Source: G020354945 sp964570585
Lineage (GTDB): Bacteria; Omnitrophota; Gorgyraeia; JABMRG01; JAFGKX01
Length of the DNA stretch: 64,000 bases
Reading direction: 5' to 3'
NCBI GenBank assembly: GCA_964570585.1
Contig: CAZMYR010000005.1
Span: forward strand, 7,340 to 71,339
Shown here piece by piece: positions 1 through 7,850 of this stretch (the first letter of the stretch is position 1; every line of letters begins with the position of its first letter). The notes beneath the pieces were generated by a model. The model saw nothing but the letters and a program-made list of their open reading frames with translations, was not told the origin of the DNA and made no database searches. Both the position numbers and the translations under genes were made by a program.

Positions 1-741
1 TGATATACCAGCCATATCCTGTTCATATCTTGAAGAGCCAATATCAGCACCTGTTTGTCTAAGAAATGTGTAAGCCATTGCGCCGCCGATAAGAACGGTG
101 TTGACTTTAGAGAGCATATTCTCTATCACCGGAATCTTATCGGATACTTTAGCTCCTCCCAAAATAAGGATGAAAGGTTTCTCGGGAGATGTGTTTATCT
201 TCTCAAAGTACTCTATCTCCTTCTGCACCAGAAAACCTGCCACCGATTCAAGATGATGGGTTATGCCTTCTGTAGACGCGTGGGCCCTGTGGCAGGTGCC
301 GAAGGCATCATTTACAAATATATCGCCTAATGAAGAAAGTTTCTTTGCAAATTCAGGGTCGTTTTTTTCTTCTTCTTTATGAAACCTTAAATTTTCTAAA
401 AGGCAAATGTCGCCCTCTTTCATATTATTAACAGCTTCTTCTACTGCTTGGCCTATGCAATCATCAAGTTTTTTAACCGGTCTATTTAGCAATTCATTAA
501 GGCGTTTGCCAACAGGGGTAAGCCTTAATTTCTCTTTTACTTCACCTTTTGGCCTGCCTAAATGGCTCATAAGTATAAGTTTTCCGCCTTGCTCTAATAT
601 ATACTCGATTGTCGGTATAGAAGCTTTTATTCTTATGTCATCTGTAATATTGCCGTTATCATCAAGGGGCACATTAAAATCCGCCCGCATCAGCGCCCTT
701 TTTCCTTTTATATCTATATCTTTTATACTTTTCTTCTGCAT
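1..741 (-). CDS. pgk: Phosphoglycerate kinase, N-terminal part (runs off left edge)
   Basis: The minus strand is open for 247 codons from an ATG at 741 to the window edge with no stop. The translation carries hallmark PGK motifs: MRADFNVPLD near residue 18, LMSHLGRPKGE near 58, LLENLRFHKEE near 115 and NDAFGTCHRAHAST near 144. PGK makes ATP from 1,3-bisphosphoglycerate in cytosolic glycolysis. The C-terminal nucleotide-binding domain lies outside the window. The start codon is 1 base after the stop of the upstream deacetylase, and gap precedes that, so gap, deacetylase and pgk are probably one transcript. The plus-strand open frames in this stretch are shadows of this gene. Confidence 0.96.
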   Translation of the reverse strand, partial: MQKKSIKDIDIKGKRALMRADFNVPLDDNGNITDDIRIKASIPTIEYILEQGGKLILMSHLGRPKGEVKEKLRLTPVGKRLNELLNRPVKKLDDCIGQAVEEAVNNMKEGDICLLENLRFHKEEEKNDPEFAKKLSSLGDIFVNDAFGTCHRAHASTEGITHHLESVAGFLVQKEIEYFEKINTSPEKPFILILGGAKVSDKIPVIENMLSKVNTVLIGGAMAYTFLRQTGADIGSSRYEQDMAGIS

Positions 742-742
742 T

Positions 743-1540
743 TTAGTATGGCTTTTTGCCTTTCCTGAAGACGTTATAATAACCGGATAACTTAGCCCAG
801 AAACTCAAAGGTTTTTCTACGAAATCTGAGCCCTTAATCTTAATTCGCTTTAGTTCATATACATCTTTATTAAATCTGACAAAACCACGATTGGTTGTGC
901 ATGCCCCTTTGTAACCTGCCTCTTTAACGATTTCTTTAATCTCTTCTGTGAACCCTCCTGTGGGATAGCAAAAATAGTCTATATTTCTTCCTATTTTTGC
1001 CTCAATGTCTTTTTTGCATCCAGCTATTTCATTTTTTAATCTGCTTTTACTCTTTACATCAGGAAGATATACATTGTTTCTGGTGTGTCCGCCAAAGGTA
1101 ATTTTACCATCTTCACGCATCTCTTCTATCTGCTGCCATTTAAGATGGCCTTCTTTTTTATCAATGTAATTTGATATTAAAAATATAGTAGCTGGAAAAC
1201 CATTACTTTTCAAAACAGGATAAGCAGATTCATAATTATCTTCATAACCATCATCAAATGTAATTACGATAGTGTTGTGTTTGAATTTCTTGCCGTTTTT
1301 TATACCTTCTACTAATTCATCAAGGCTGATTACAGTATAGCCTTTCCATTTTATATAGGCCATCTGCCTTGAAAAGGTGTCCAGGCTAACATAAAGCGAT
1401 TTATTTGGCCCCTCGGTTATCCTGTGATACATAAGTATCGGAACAACATAGCGAGGGCTAAGCCATAGGCAATAAAAGGCTGTTAATAAAACAACGGCGA
1501 CGATTAAAAATAAGGTAAGCCTTCTTATAAGCTTTTGCAT
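743..1540 (-). CDS. Membrane-anchored polysaccharide deacetylase (NodB/CE4 family)
   Basis: 265 aa. Residues about 8-27 form one hydrophobic segment after a basic start, so the protein is probably anchored or exported. The CE4 fold follows: PILMYHR near 34, the catalytic/metal motif TFDDG at 94-98, a motif-2 region GGHTRNN at 150-156, and YPTGG at 192-196. In the family, motif 2 is usually H-x3-H and binds a divalent metal; here the first His is present but the second position is Asn. The enzyme may therefore have altered metal binding. The family removes N- or O-acetyl groups from glycans such as peptidoglycan or extracellular polysaccharide. It sits directly between gap and pgk with no intergenic space, an odd place for a cell-wall enzyme. 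Confidence 0.88.
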   Translation of the reverse strand: MQKLIRRLTLFLIVAVVLLTAFYCLWLSPRYVVPILMYHRITEGPNKSLYVSLDTFSRQMAYIKWKGYTVISLDELVEGIKNGKKFKHNTIVITFDDGYEDNYESAYPVLKSNGFPATIFLISNYIDKKEGHLKWQQIEEMREDGKITFGGHTRNNVYLPDVKSKSRLKNEIAGCKKDIEAKIGRNIDYFCYPTGGFTEEIKEIVKEAGYKGACTTNRGFVRFNKDVYELKRIKIKGSDFVEKPLSFWAKLSGYYNVFRKGKKPY

Positions 1541-2548
1541 TTATCTCTTGCTAACCATATATTTAATCAAATCTACGATTCTGCAGGAATAGCCCCATTC
1601 ATTGTCGTACCAGGATAACACCTTCACCATATCGCCAAAGACAAAGGTCTTATCCGCATCTACAATTGACGATAAAGGATTCTTCTTAAAATCTATTGAT
1701 ACAAGTGGCTCTTTGCTAACGCCTAATATGCCTTTCAGTTTGCCTGCTGCAACATCTTCAAAAGCTTTATTTACGGCTTCTTTTGTCGTTTCTTTGTCTG
1801 TTTGCAAAACCACATCCACTATTGATACAGTTGGAGTAGGAACTCTTATTGCCAGGCCGTCCATCTTGCCTTTTAACTCAGGGATAACCAGTCCTACGGC
1901 TTTAGCAGCTCCTGTTGTGGTAGGTATCATTGAAACAGCAGCTGCGCGTCCACGGCGCAAATCCTTATGAGGCAGGTCTAATATCCTCTGGTCAGTAGTA
2001 TATGAATGGATTGTGGTCATAAGCCCCTTTTTAACGCCGAAATTATCCCTTATCACCTTTACAACCGGTGCAATGCAATTGGTGGTGCATGACGCATTGG
2101 ATATTATATCATCCTTTGCCGAATCATAATCTTCTTCATTTACACCTAAGACTATTGTTTTTACATCTCCTTTAGCCGGCGCTGAAATTATCACCTTTTT
2201 TGCGCCTGCGCTAATGTGCATACCGGCTTTTTCAGGGTCTCTGAATATGCCTGTTGATTCAACTACTATTTCAGCGCCTAAATCACCCCAGGGAAGTTTT
2301 GAAGGGTCCTTTTCCGATAAAACCTTGAGTTCATTGCCATCTACTACTATAGCATTCTCTTTGGCTTCGACCTTATTTTGCAATATGCCAAAGTTAGAAT
2401 CATATTTTAAAAGATGCGCTAAAGTCTTCGCATCGGTAATATCATTTACCGCTACAAAGTCAATGCCTTTTACATTATGTTCCAATGCTGCTCTGAATAC
2501 AAGCCTGCCAATCCTCCCAAATCCATTAATTCCAACCTTCACTGCCAT
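1541..2548 (-). CDS. gap: Glyceraldehyde-3-phosphate dehydrogenase, type I
   Basis: 335 aa, full family length. The NAD-binding start VGINGFGRIGR (about residue 5) and the catalytic motif SNASCTTNC with the active-site Cys at 154 are both present, and the C-terminus has the usual SWYDNEWGYS. It oxidises glyceraldehyde-3-phosphate to 1,3-bisphosphoglycerate, the substrate of the pgk product downstream. A GGAG sits about 8 bases before the ATG. Its stop abuts the start of the deacetylase gene. The 100-N assembly gap begins 19 bases upstream of the start, so the promoter is not visible. Confidence 0.97.
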   Translation of the reverse strand: MAVKVGINGFGRIGRLVFRAALEHNVKGIDFVAVNDITDAKTLAHLLKYDSNFGILQNKVEAKENAIVVDGNELKVLSEKDPSKLPWGDLGAEIVVESTGIFRDPEKAGMHISAGAKKVIISAPAKGDVKTIVLGVNEEDYDSAKDDIISNASCTTNCIAPVVKVIRDNFGVKKGLMTTIHSYTTDQRILDLPHKDLRRGRAAAVSMIPTTTGAAKAVGLVIPELKGKMDGLAIRVPTPTVSIVDVVLQTDKETTKEAVNKAFEDVAAGKLKGILGVSKEPLVSIDFKKNPLSSIVDADKTFVFGDMVKVLSWYDNEWGYSCRIVDLIKYMVSKR

Positions 2549-2567
2549 TTTAAGTTCTCCTTTCTAT

Positions 2568-2667
2568 NNNNNNNNNNNNNNNNNNNNNNNNNNNNNNNNN
2601 NNNNNNNNNNNNNNNNNNNNNNNNNNNNNNNNNNNNNNNNNNNNNNNNNNNNNNNNNNNNNNNNNNN
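2568..2667. other. Assembly gap (100 N)
   Basis: Exactly 100 Ns, which usually marks a join of unknown length. An fmt gene enters the gap from the right after only 22 codons and does not emerge on the left, where gap begins at once. If fmt is intact, at least several hundred bases are missing here. Confidence 0.98.
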
Positions 2668-2734
2668 TGCTCTTTGCAATTGCTTGCAAGCTCGGGACAG
2701 CAAATTCTGAGGTACCAAAGAAAATAATGTTCAT
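2668..2734 (-). CDS. fmt: Methionyl-tRNA formyltransferase, first 22 codons only
   Basis: From an ATG at 2734 the peptide reads MNIIFFGTSEFAVPSLQAI, the very conserved N-terminus of Fmt (Rossmann start, FFGTxEFAVP). Fmt formylates initiator Met-tRNA using 10-formyl-tetrahydrofolate. The rest lies in the adjacent 100-N gap. fmt follows priA in many bacteria, often with def between them; here no def gene fits in the 70 bases between priA and fmt. Confidence 0.85.
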
Positions 2735-2756
2735 CCCGCACCTTTTATTTATTCTA

Positions 2757-2801
2757 CCGCACCCTCTTAGCATTAATGCTTTGAATGCTAAAAAGGTGCG
2801 G
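2757..2801. repeat. 45-bp palindromic repeat between priA and fmt
   Basis: Two nested arm pairs are visible: CCGCACC at the left with GGTGCGG at the right, and TTAGCATT with AATGCTAA inside, enclosing a loop of about 6 bases. There is no T-run after it on the minus strand, so it looks more like a REP-type element than a Rho-independent terminator. A further copy of the GGTGCGGGA edge sits at about 2736-2745, right at the fmt ribosome-binding region. Confidence 0.7.
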
Positions 2802-2804
2802 GAT

Positions 2805-4895
2805 TCATATTGGGTCCACATCTACTGCTAAACGGACACTTGAAGAATGCTTGAACTTTTTTAATATATCCCTTAATTGCCCGGTTATCTTATCCAGATC
2901 TTTTACCTTTAATATCACATTCCAGCGGAATTGACGGCGTAATTTATAAAACATATCCGGCACAGGCCCTGCAATTTCGCAACAACCGTTAAGTTTTTCT
3001 TTGCGCAATCTCCGTGCCAATTCTTTAGCAGAGGCTTTAGCTTTTTCTTCCTTATAAGAACGCTGGGTTATAGTTATCATATTTGAAAAAGGCGGTAACA
3101 TCAACTCTTTTCTTAATGCAATCTCCTTCTTATAAAAACCTTTATAATCATGGGTTATTGATGAAATAATTGCATAATGATGAGGGGCGTAAGTTTGTAT
3201 TATCACCCGGCCCGGAATAAAACCCCTTCCTGCCCTGCCTGCTACTTGAGTAAGAAGCTGAAAGGTCCTCTCCCCTGCCCTAAAATCAGGCAAATTAAGG
3301 GCCGTATCAGCAGAAATCACTCCCACTAAAGTAACCTGAGGAAAATCGTGCCCCTTTGCTACCATTTGAGTGCCTATTAAAATCTTAAATTTACCGGAAG
3401 CAAAATTCCTCAATATCTGTTTATGGCTTTCTCTTTTAACGGTGGCATCTGTATCCATGCGGACTATTCCTGCTACAGGGAAGAACCGATGCAACTCACT
3501 TTCTACTCTCTGGGTGCCAAAACCAAAATAGCTGATATATGCAGAATTGCATTCAGGACATATATCAACAGGGTCTGTCTGGTAACTGCAATGATGACAT
3601 ATCAGTTTTCTTTTATCGGAATGATAACTTAAGGCTATATTACATCTTGGGCAACGAAAGACAAAGCCGCATTTTTTACAATTCGCATAGGTAGAAAAGC
3701 CCCGTCGATTCAAAAATAGTATCACCTGTTCATTTTTATCCAGCGTTTTGTGAACAGAATCTCTTAAAATGCGTGAAAATACTATCCGTCTTTTTCTCCT
3801 TTGAACAATTTCTTCTCGCATATCTACAATGGCTACAGATGGCAAGGGTCTTTTCTCTATCCTCTCTTTTAATTGAAGTAGTTTATATTCTTTATTTTTC
3901 CCTTTATAATATGATTCTAAAGACGGTGTGGCGGTCCCTAATATTACCACAGCATTAGTAATACGGCCTCGCATTATTGCTACATCGACGGCATGATATC
4001 GAGGAACATCCTGTTGTTTATAAGATGTATCGTGTTCTTCATCTATGATAATCAATCCTAAATTTTTAACCGGCGCAAATATAGCTGAACGGGCCCCCAC
4101 TACAATATGGCAAATTCCATCTTTTATCTTTTTCCATTCGTTATATTTTTGCCCCTGAGTTAGTCTGCTGTGAAAAACAGCTACTCTTTCCTGGTAACGG
4201 CTCTTAAATCTCTCCACCGCCTGTGGAGTAAGAGAAATCTCGGGGACAAGCACAATGCATGATTTACCGAGGCTGAGTATTTCGCCTATTGACTGTAAAT
4301 AAACTTCCGTCTTCCCGCTACCTGTAATTCCATGGAGCAAAAATACACTGTGCTGGTTTTGCTTTATTGCTTTTAATATATTATCCAAAGCCTTTTTTTG
4401 ATCTTCTGTCGGAGGTAAATTTATTGTTGGCTTAATCTCCTCTTCTGCTTCTTTTTTTCTCGCCGTTACCTTGGTTCTGCCTTTTTTAAGGCTTGAAGGT
4501 ATGGCTGCCTCGATGGCTTCACCCCAGCTGCAAAGATAATATCTTGATATCTCTCTGGTAAGGAGAAGCATATCTTTATCCAAAATGGGTTGGGTGTCTA
4601 TAAGTTCTTCAATTTCTTTGAGGGAAGAGACTTTGGACTTCGATGAAAAATCGACCACATATCCGACCAATCGCCTCATTCCAAAACTAACCCATGCCCG
4701 GCTGCCTTTCTGAATCTCATTAACCATGGCTTCCGGTATTTTGTAATCGAAAGGGCCTTCGATGGGAAGATTTACTAGAACCTTGGCAAAACGCTTCGTA
4801 GTTCGTAGTTCGTAGCCCCTCGACTTTGCTCGGGATGGTTCGAGGGGTGGTGAGCTTGTCGAACCATTCGTAGTTCGTAGTTTTGTCACAGGCAT
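2805..4895 (-). CDS. priA: Primosomal protein N' (replication restart helicase PriA)
   Basis: 696 aa. After an N-terminal DNA-binding region (VLVNLPIEGPFDY near residue 39), the helicase core shows Walker A HGITGSGKTEVYL, the DEEH box and the late motif QVAGRAGRG. Two zinc-binding Cys clusters are visible: CKKCGFVFRCPRC and CHHCSYQTDPVDICPEC. PriA reloads the replisome at collapsed forks. The first about 35 residues are not family-like: they are translated from heptamer repeats and a palindromic insert (4795-4880) that keeps the frame. No other in-frame start exists between that insert and the conserved region, so the ATG at 4895 (or the GTG two codons later) must be used. It starts 1 base after the upstream glycosylase gene ends. 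Confidence 0.95.
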   Translation of the reverse strand: MPVTKLRTTNGSTSSPPLEPSRAKSRGYELRTTKRFAKVLVNLPIEGPFDYKIPEAMVNEIQKGSRAWVSFGMRRLVGYVVDFSSKSKVSSLKEIEELIDTQPILDKDMLLLTREISRYYLCSWGEAIEAAIPSSLKKGRTKVTARKKEAEEEIKPTINLPPTEDQKKALDNILKAIKQNQHSVFLLHGITGSGKTEVYLQSIGEILSLGKSCIVLVPEISLTPQAVERFKSRYQERVAVFHSRLTQGQKYNEWKKIKDGICHIVVGARSAIFAPVKNLGLIIIDEEHDTSYKQQDVPRYHAVDVAIMRGRITNAVVILGTATPSLESYYKGKNKEYKLLQLKERIEKRPLPSVAIVDMREEIVQRRKRRIVFSRILRDSVHKTLDKNEQVILFLNRRGFSTYANCKKCGFVFRCPRCNIALSYHSDKRKLICHHCSYQTDPVDICPECNSAYISYFGFGTQRVESELHRFFPVAGIVRMDTDATVKRESHKQILRNFASGKFKILIGTQMVAKGHDFPQVTLVGVISADTALNLPDFRAGERTFQLLTQVAGRAGRGFIPGRVIIQTYAPHHYAIISSITHDYKGFYKKEIALRKELMLPPFSNMITITQRSYKEEKAKASAKELARRLRKEKLNGCCEIAGPVPDMFYKLRRQFRWNVILKVKDLDKITGQLRDILKKFKHSSSVRLAVDVDPI
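4795..4880. repeat. TTCGTAG heptamer array split by a 51-bp palindromic element, inside priA
   Basis: On the plus strand three TTCGTAG units (4795-4815) and two more (4867-4880) flank a 51-base insert (4816-4866). The insert carries two inverted pairs, CCCCTCGA/TCGAGGGG and TGGTTCGA/TCGAACCA. The insert length is a multiple of 3, and so is the insert plus one, two or three units' net effect on priA, so the reading frame is kept. This looks like a small palindromic element inserted into a heptamer array. Confidence 0.8.
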
Positions 4896-4896
4896 A

Positions 4897-5604
4897 TCAT
4901 CTCCTTAACTCATCCCTGACCTTTTTCATATCTTCCCACACCAGTCTCTTGTCTGCTGGGTTTCGTAAAAGATACGCGGGATGAAAGGTGGGCATGACTT
5001 TTATGCCATGATAATCGTAAAGTTTCCCTCGCATTTTGCTGATAGGGGAATCACTCATAAGCATAGTCTGAGCAGCCGGGCGTCCTAAGCAACAAATTAC
5101 CTTTGGCTTTATGATGTCAATCTGCTGAATCAGGTAATTTCTGCAAGCTACAATCTCGGAAGGATAAGGTGTACGATTTTTCGGCGGCCGGCATTTTAAA
5201 CAATTGGCGATATAAACGTCCTCTCGCCGCATTTCGATAGCTTTAATAATCTTGGCAAGCAATTGACCTGCCCTTCCTACGAAAGGTTTGCCCTGAATAT
5301 CCTCTTCTAATCCAGGTGCCTCACCTATAAATAAAAGCGCGGCGTTTGGATTTCCTTCTCCAAATACAATATTTCTTCGGGTCTTATACAGGTCGCACTC
5401 GTGGCATACTTTTACCTGCTGCTCAAGTTCCGTCAAAGCAGAAGTCCTATCTTCATAAAAAACCTCTCCATGCAAGGTCCGGATATCTCCGCCTTTAGCA
5501 GGAGCGATAAGGCCTTTAAGTGATATTTCCTTCATTCCTGATTCTTCCTCCATCTTCATATAATTTTTAATGGCTTTTATGATTTCTGCTAATTCTTTTT
5601 TCAT
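4897..5604 (-). CDS. Family 4 uracil-DNA glycosylase (Fe-S, phage SPO1 Pol-like)
   Basis: 235 aa, normal for the family plus a short N-terminal extension. Family 4 hallmarks: CHECDLYKTR with the first two cluster Cys residues, motif A GEAPGLEED, KPFVGRAGQLL, NCLKCRPPKNRTP with a further cluster Cys, and the active-site HPAYLLRN near the C-terminus. These enzymes remove uracil from DNA in base excision repair and carry a 4Fe-4S cluster. It lies immediately upstream of priA and is probably cotranscribed. The ATG at 5604 sits inside a TTCATAG pair at the edge of an assembly gap. Confidence 0.93.
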   Translation of the reverse strand: MKKELAEIIKAIKNYMKMEEESGMKEISLKGLIAPAKGGDIRTLHGEVFYEDRTSALTELEQQVKVCHECDLYKTRRNIVFGEGNPNAALLFIGEAPGLEEDIQGKPFVGRAGQLLAKIIKAIEMRREDVYIANCLKCRPPKNRTPYPSEIVACRNYLIQQIDIIKPKVICCLGRPAAQTMLMSDSPISKMRGKLYDYHGIKVMPTFHPAYLLRNPADKRLVWEDMKKVRDELRR

Positions 5605-5613
5605 AGTTCATAG
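5600..5613. repeat. TTCATAG heptamer pair at gap edge
   Basis: Two tandem TTCATAG units lie two bases before the 100-N gap and cover the start codon of the glycosylase gene. They match the degenerate heptamer family (KTYRTAN) seen at other places in this window. A longer array may continue into the gap and may explain the assembly break. Confidence 0.5.
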
Positions 5614-5615
5614 GG

Positions 5616-5715
5616 NNNNNNNNNNNNNNNNNNNNNNNNNNNNNNNNNNNNNNNNNNNNNNNNNNNNNNNNNNNNNNNNNNNNNNNNNNNNNNNNNNNNN
5701 NNNNNNNNNNNNNNN
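5616..5715. other. Assembly gap (100 N)
   Basis: 100 Ns of unknown true length. The gap hides the 3' end of the GT28-type glycosyltransferase gene and the upstream region of the glycosylase gene. Confidence 0.98.
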
Positions 5716-6825
5716 TAGGGCGAAGCGAGCAATATCTTCAGCTGCCTTAGGTTTAGCTAATTTAGCAATTCTTTCTTTTATTTTAAGAAATCTTGATTCA
5801 TCGGATATTAAATTAGATACTATAGGCACAACTTCTTTTGACTTTTTAATCCTAAATCCGACACTATTATCAAGCAAAAATTTTGCATTCCTCATCTCCT
5901 GGCCTGGTATAGGGGCAATGGCTATGATAGGAAGCTGGCTTGCTAAAGATTCTGATGATGCCATGCCTCCGACTTTGGATACCATAATATCTGCTAAAAA
6001 CATAATCTCATCCATATTGTTGCAAAATCCATATATAAAGGTAGGCTTTATGAATCTATTTTTCAATGCTGACAAATTTTTAAACAAGGCTTTATTATGA
6101 CCGCAAACGACCAGAATCTGGCAATCTGCTTCAAGATGTTGAAGTTGTATTACTATTTCCCTGATAGGCCCAACACCAAGTCCGCCACCCATAACCAATA
6201 TGGTAAAATTATGTTTTCCAACATGTAGTTTTCGAATAATTCCTTCTTTGTCTTTTTTAATAGAAAATTTCTTATCTATTGGTATGCCACAAACCTTTAT
6301 TTTATTTTCATCTATCCTGCGGGAAATCAATTCCTGCTTTGTATTCTCCGCTGCAACAATATAATTATCTACATATTTTGATAACCAGAAAAGATGCAGT
6401 TTATAATCGGTAATTACAGTTATAAGATTTATATTGATTTTGCCTCCTTTTTTAAGATGGCTTATAACTTCCGTAGCTAAAAAGTGGGTGGATATGCAAA
6501 TGTCAAAATTCTCGTTTTTTAAAAAACTGACGAATCTGTGGGAATTAAGGCCATTTATTAGCCTTCGAAACGGCTGATTCAACATAAAAAATAATTTAGT
6601 ATCCAGTAAATAGTAAAAAAATCCCCATAAAGTAGGCGTATATTTAACTAAAAATGTATATCCCATTCTATAGGTAAATTTAAAAAATCTATTTGTGTAA
6701 TCTAAGGAATCTATTAGTGTAACTTGTGTATCCGGGCTACCTAATCTTCGTAATTCTTCATAAATAGCAAAAGCAGCCTTCCTATGGCCTTCGCCTGCTG
6801 AAGCGTATGTTATGAGTATCTTCAT
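5716..6825 (-). CDS. MGDG synthase/MurG-like glycosyltransferase (GT28), C-terminus in gap
   Basis: About 370 visible residues. The start MKILITYASAGEGHRKAA is the typical N-terminus of the monogalactosyldiacylglycerol synthase/processive diacylglycerol glycosyltransferase family. The C-terminal GT-B half has VMGGGLGVGP near 215 and KVGGMASSESLASQLP near 288, the UDP-sugar-binding region of GT28 enzymes. Inferred role: transfer of a sugar to a diacylglycerol-type lipid at the inner face of the membrane. The stop codon is not seen because the frame runs into the 100-N gap. Most of the expected length, about 370-400 aa, is already present. Confidence 0.85.
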
Positions 6826-6835
6826 GGTTTTTTGG

Positions 6836-6906
6836 GTTTGTTGAGTTAGTTGAGTTTATTGGGTTGCAACTCAACAAACTCAACGAACTCTATAAACTCT
6901 ACAAAC
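6836..6906. repeat. Inverted nonamer repeats forming a cruciform
   Basis: The left half has 9-base units GTTTGTTGA, GTTAGTTGA and GTTTATTGG; the right half has their complements AACTCAACA, AACTCAACG, AACTCTATA and AACTCTACA. The centre (GAGTTTATTGGGTTG facing CAACTCAACAAACTC) pairs at 13 of 15 positions. It lies between two genes and supplies the last codons and stop of the homocysteine methyltransferase gene. There is no clear terminator T-run. Confidence 0.65.
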
Positions 6907-7780
6907 TATCCATTGCCTCTCGTATCTTGCGAATATGCTCCGGCGTAGTGCCACAGCAGCTACCGATTATATTAGAACCTGCCTCTATAAGCTTCGGAAT
7001 ATATCTTGCAAAATCGTCTACGGTTTGTTCATATACTGTCTTACCATTTTGCAATTTTGGGCTTCCGGCATTCGGCTGAGCTATTATAAACGCGGTGCTT
7101 AAAGGACGCATTTCGGTTATAATCTCTACCATTTGAGATATATTCACGCCACAGTTCGAACCTATCACATCAACCCCTGCCATCAGCATTTTATTTACCA
7201 TCTGTGGTACACTTACTCCTGAAGTGGTCCTGTATGAACCTTGCTCAGTCTTGTTAAAAGCCATATTTGCTATCAAAGGAAGCTTTACATTCTCTTTAAC
7301 CGCCATTATGGCTGCTTTTAACTCCTCGATATCTGTCATAGTTTCAATTATGACGGCATCGGTGCCTTCAGACTCGAATATTCTGGCTTGTTCTAAAAAG
7401 GCATTATAGCAATCGTCAAATTTTAAATTTCCAACAGGCTCTAAATATTCCCCGGTAGGGCCTATGTCGCCTAATACATAAATATTGTCTCCTGCTGCTT
7501 GTTTTGCAATCTTTACAGCTTCAGCATTAATTTTTTGCGCCTTTTTTTCTAATCTGAATTTCCTCAATTTTATTCTGTTGGCCCCAAATGTATTGGTTAT
7601 AATCATATCAGCGCCTGCGTCTATATAAGATTTGTGAATATCGGATAAAATCCTATGATTTTTAATACCCCAATAATCAGGGCATTCACCCAAAGGCTGT
7701 CCTTTATCCAGCAATTGTGTGCCCATAGCGCCGTCACATACCAGTATTTCATCCTCAAGCCTTTCAATAAGAGGTTTCAT
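6899..7780 (-). CDS. Homocysteine S-methyltransferase domain protein
   Basis: 293 aa, the length of a stand-alone homocysteine-binding domain (the MetH N-terminal module or a YitJ/BHMT-type enzyme). Near the start is LVCDGAMGTQLLDKG; the zinc ligands are the Cys of IGSNCGVN near 210 and the pair in IGSCCGTTPEHI near 277. The family moves a methyl group to homocysteine to make methionine. No cobalamin-binding or folate domain is attached, so the methyl donor is unknown; partner domains could be encoded elsewhere. It is spaced from its neighbours by repeats on both sides. Confidence 0.88.
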   Translation of the reverse strand: MKPLIERLEDEILVCDGAMGTQLLDKGQPLGECPDYWGIKNHRILSDIHKSYIDAGADMIITNTFGANRIKLRKFRLEKKAQKINAEAVKIAKQAAGDNIYVLGDIGPTGEYLEPVGNLKFDDCYNAFLEQARIFESEGTDAVIIETMTDIEELKAAIMAVKENVKLPLIANMAFNKTEQGSYRTTSGVSVPQMVNKMLMAGVDVIGSNCGVNISQMVEIITEMRPLSTAFIIAQPNAGSPKLQNGKTVYEQTVDDFARYIPKLIEAGSNIIGSCCGTTPEHIRKIREAMDSL

Positions 7781-7790
7781 TGTTTATCTC

Positions 7791-7850
7791 CAATTTTTAC
7801 GAAGTAAAAATTGTCCCGAACAATGCGACGAAGAGGAGCATTGGAGGGAC
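7791..7850. repeat. Two adjacent hairpins supplying a gene's 3' end
   Basis: Hairpin 1 is CAATTTTTAC-GAA-GTAAAAATTG (7791-7813), a perfect 10-bp stem. Hairpin 2 has outer arms GTCCC/GGGAC and inner arms CAATGC/GCATTG (7813-7850). The stop codon and about the last 18 residues of the GT9-GmhB fusion are encoded by this element, and those residues are not family-like. It could act as a transcription attenuator, but the pattern matches other small palindromic elements at gene ends in this window. Confidence 0.65.

Noticed and set aside
407..790. Plus-strand open frame of 127 codons with a hydrophobic look
   Set aside because: It is the complement of pgk, whose minus-strand translation is unmistakable; there is no ribosome site or homology.
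1602..2831. Plus-strand open frames opposite gap and across the 100-N gap
   Set aside because: They are shadows of gap and fmt; one includes a run of unknown residues only because N codons are read as open.
7791..7813. Rho-independent terminator after the GT9-GmhB gene
   Set aside because: The 10-bp A/T-rich stem lacks a GC core and a following T-run on the minus strand and lies partly inside the coding region, so it is listed as a repeat.
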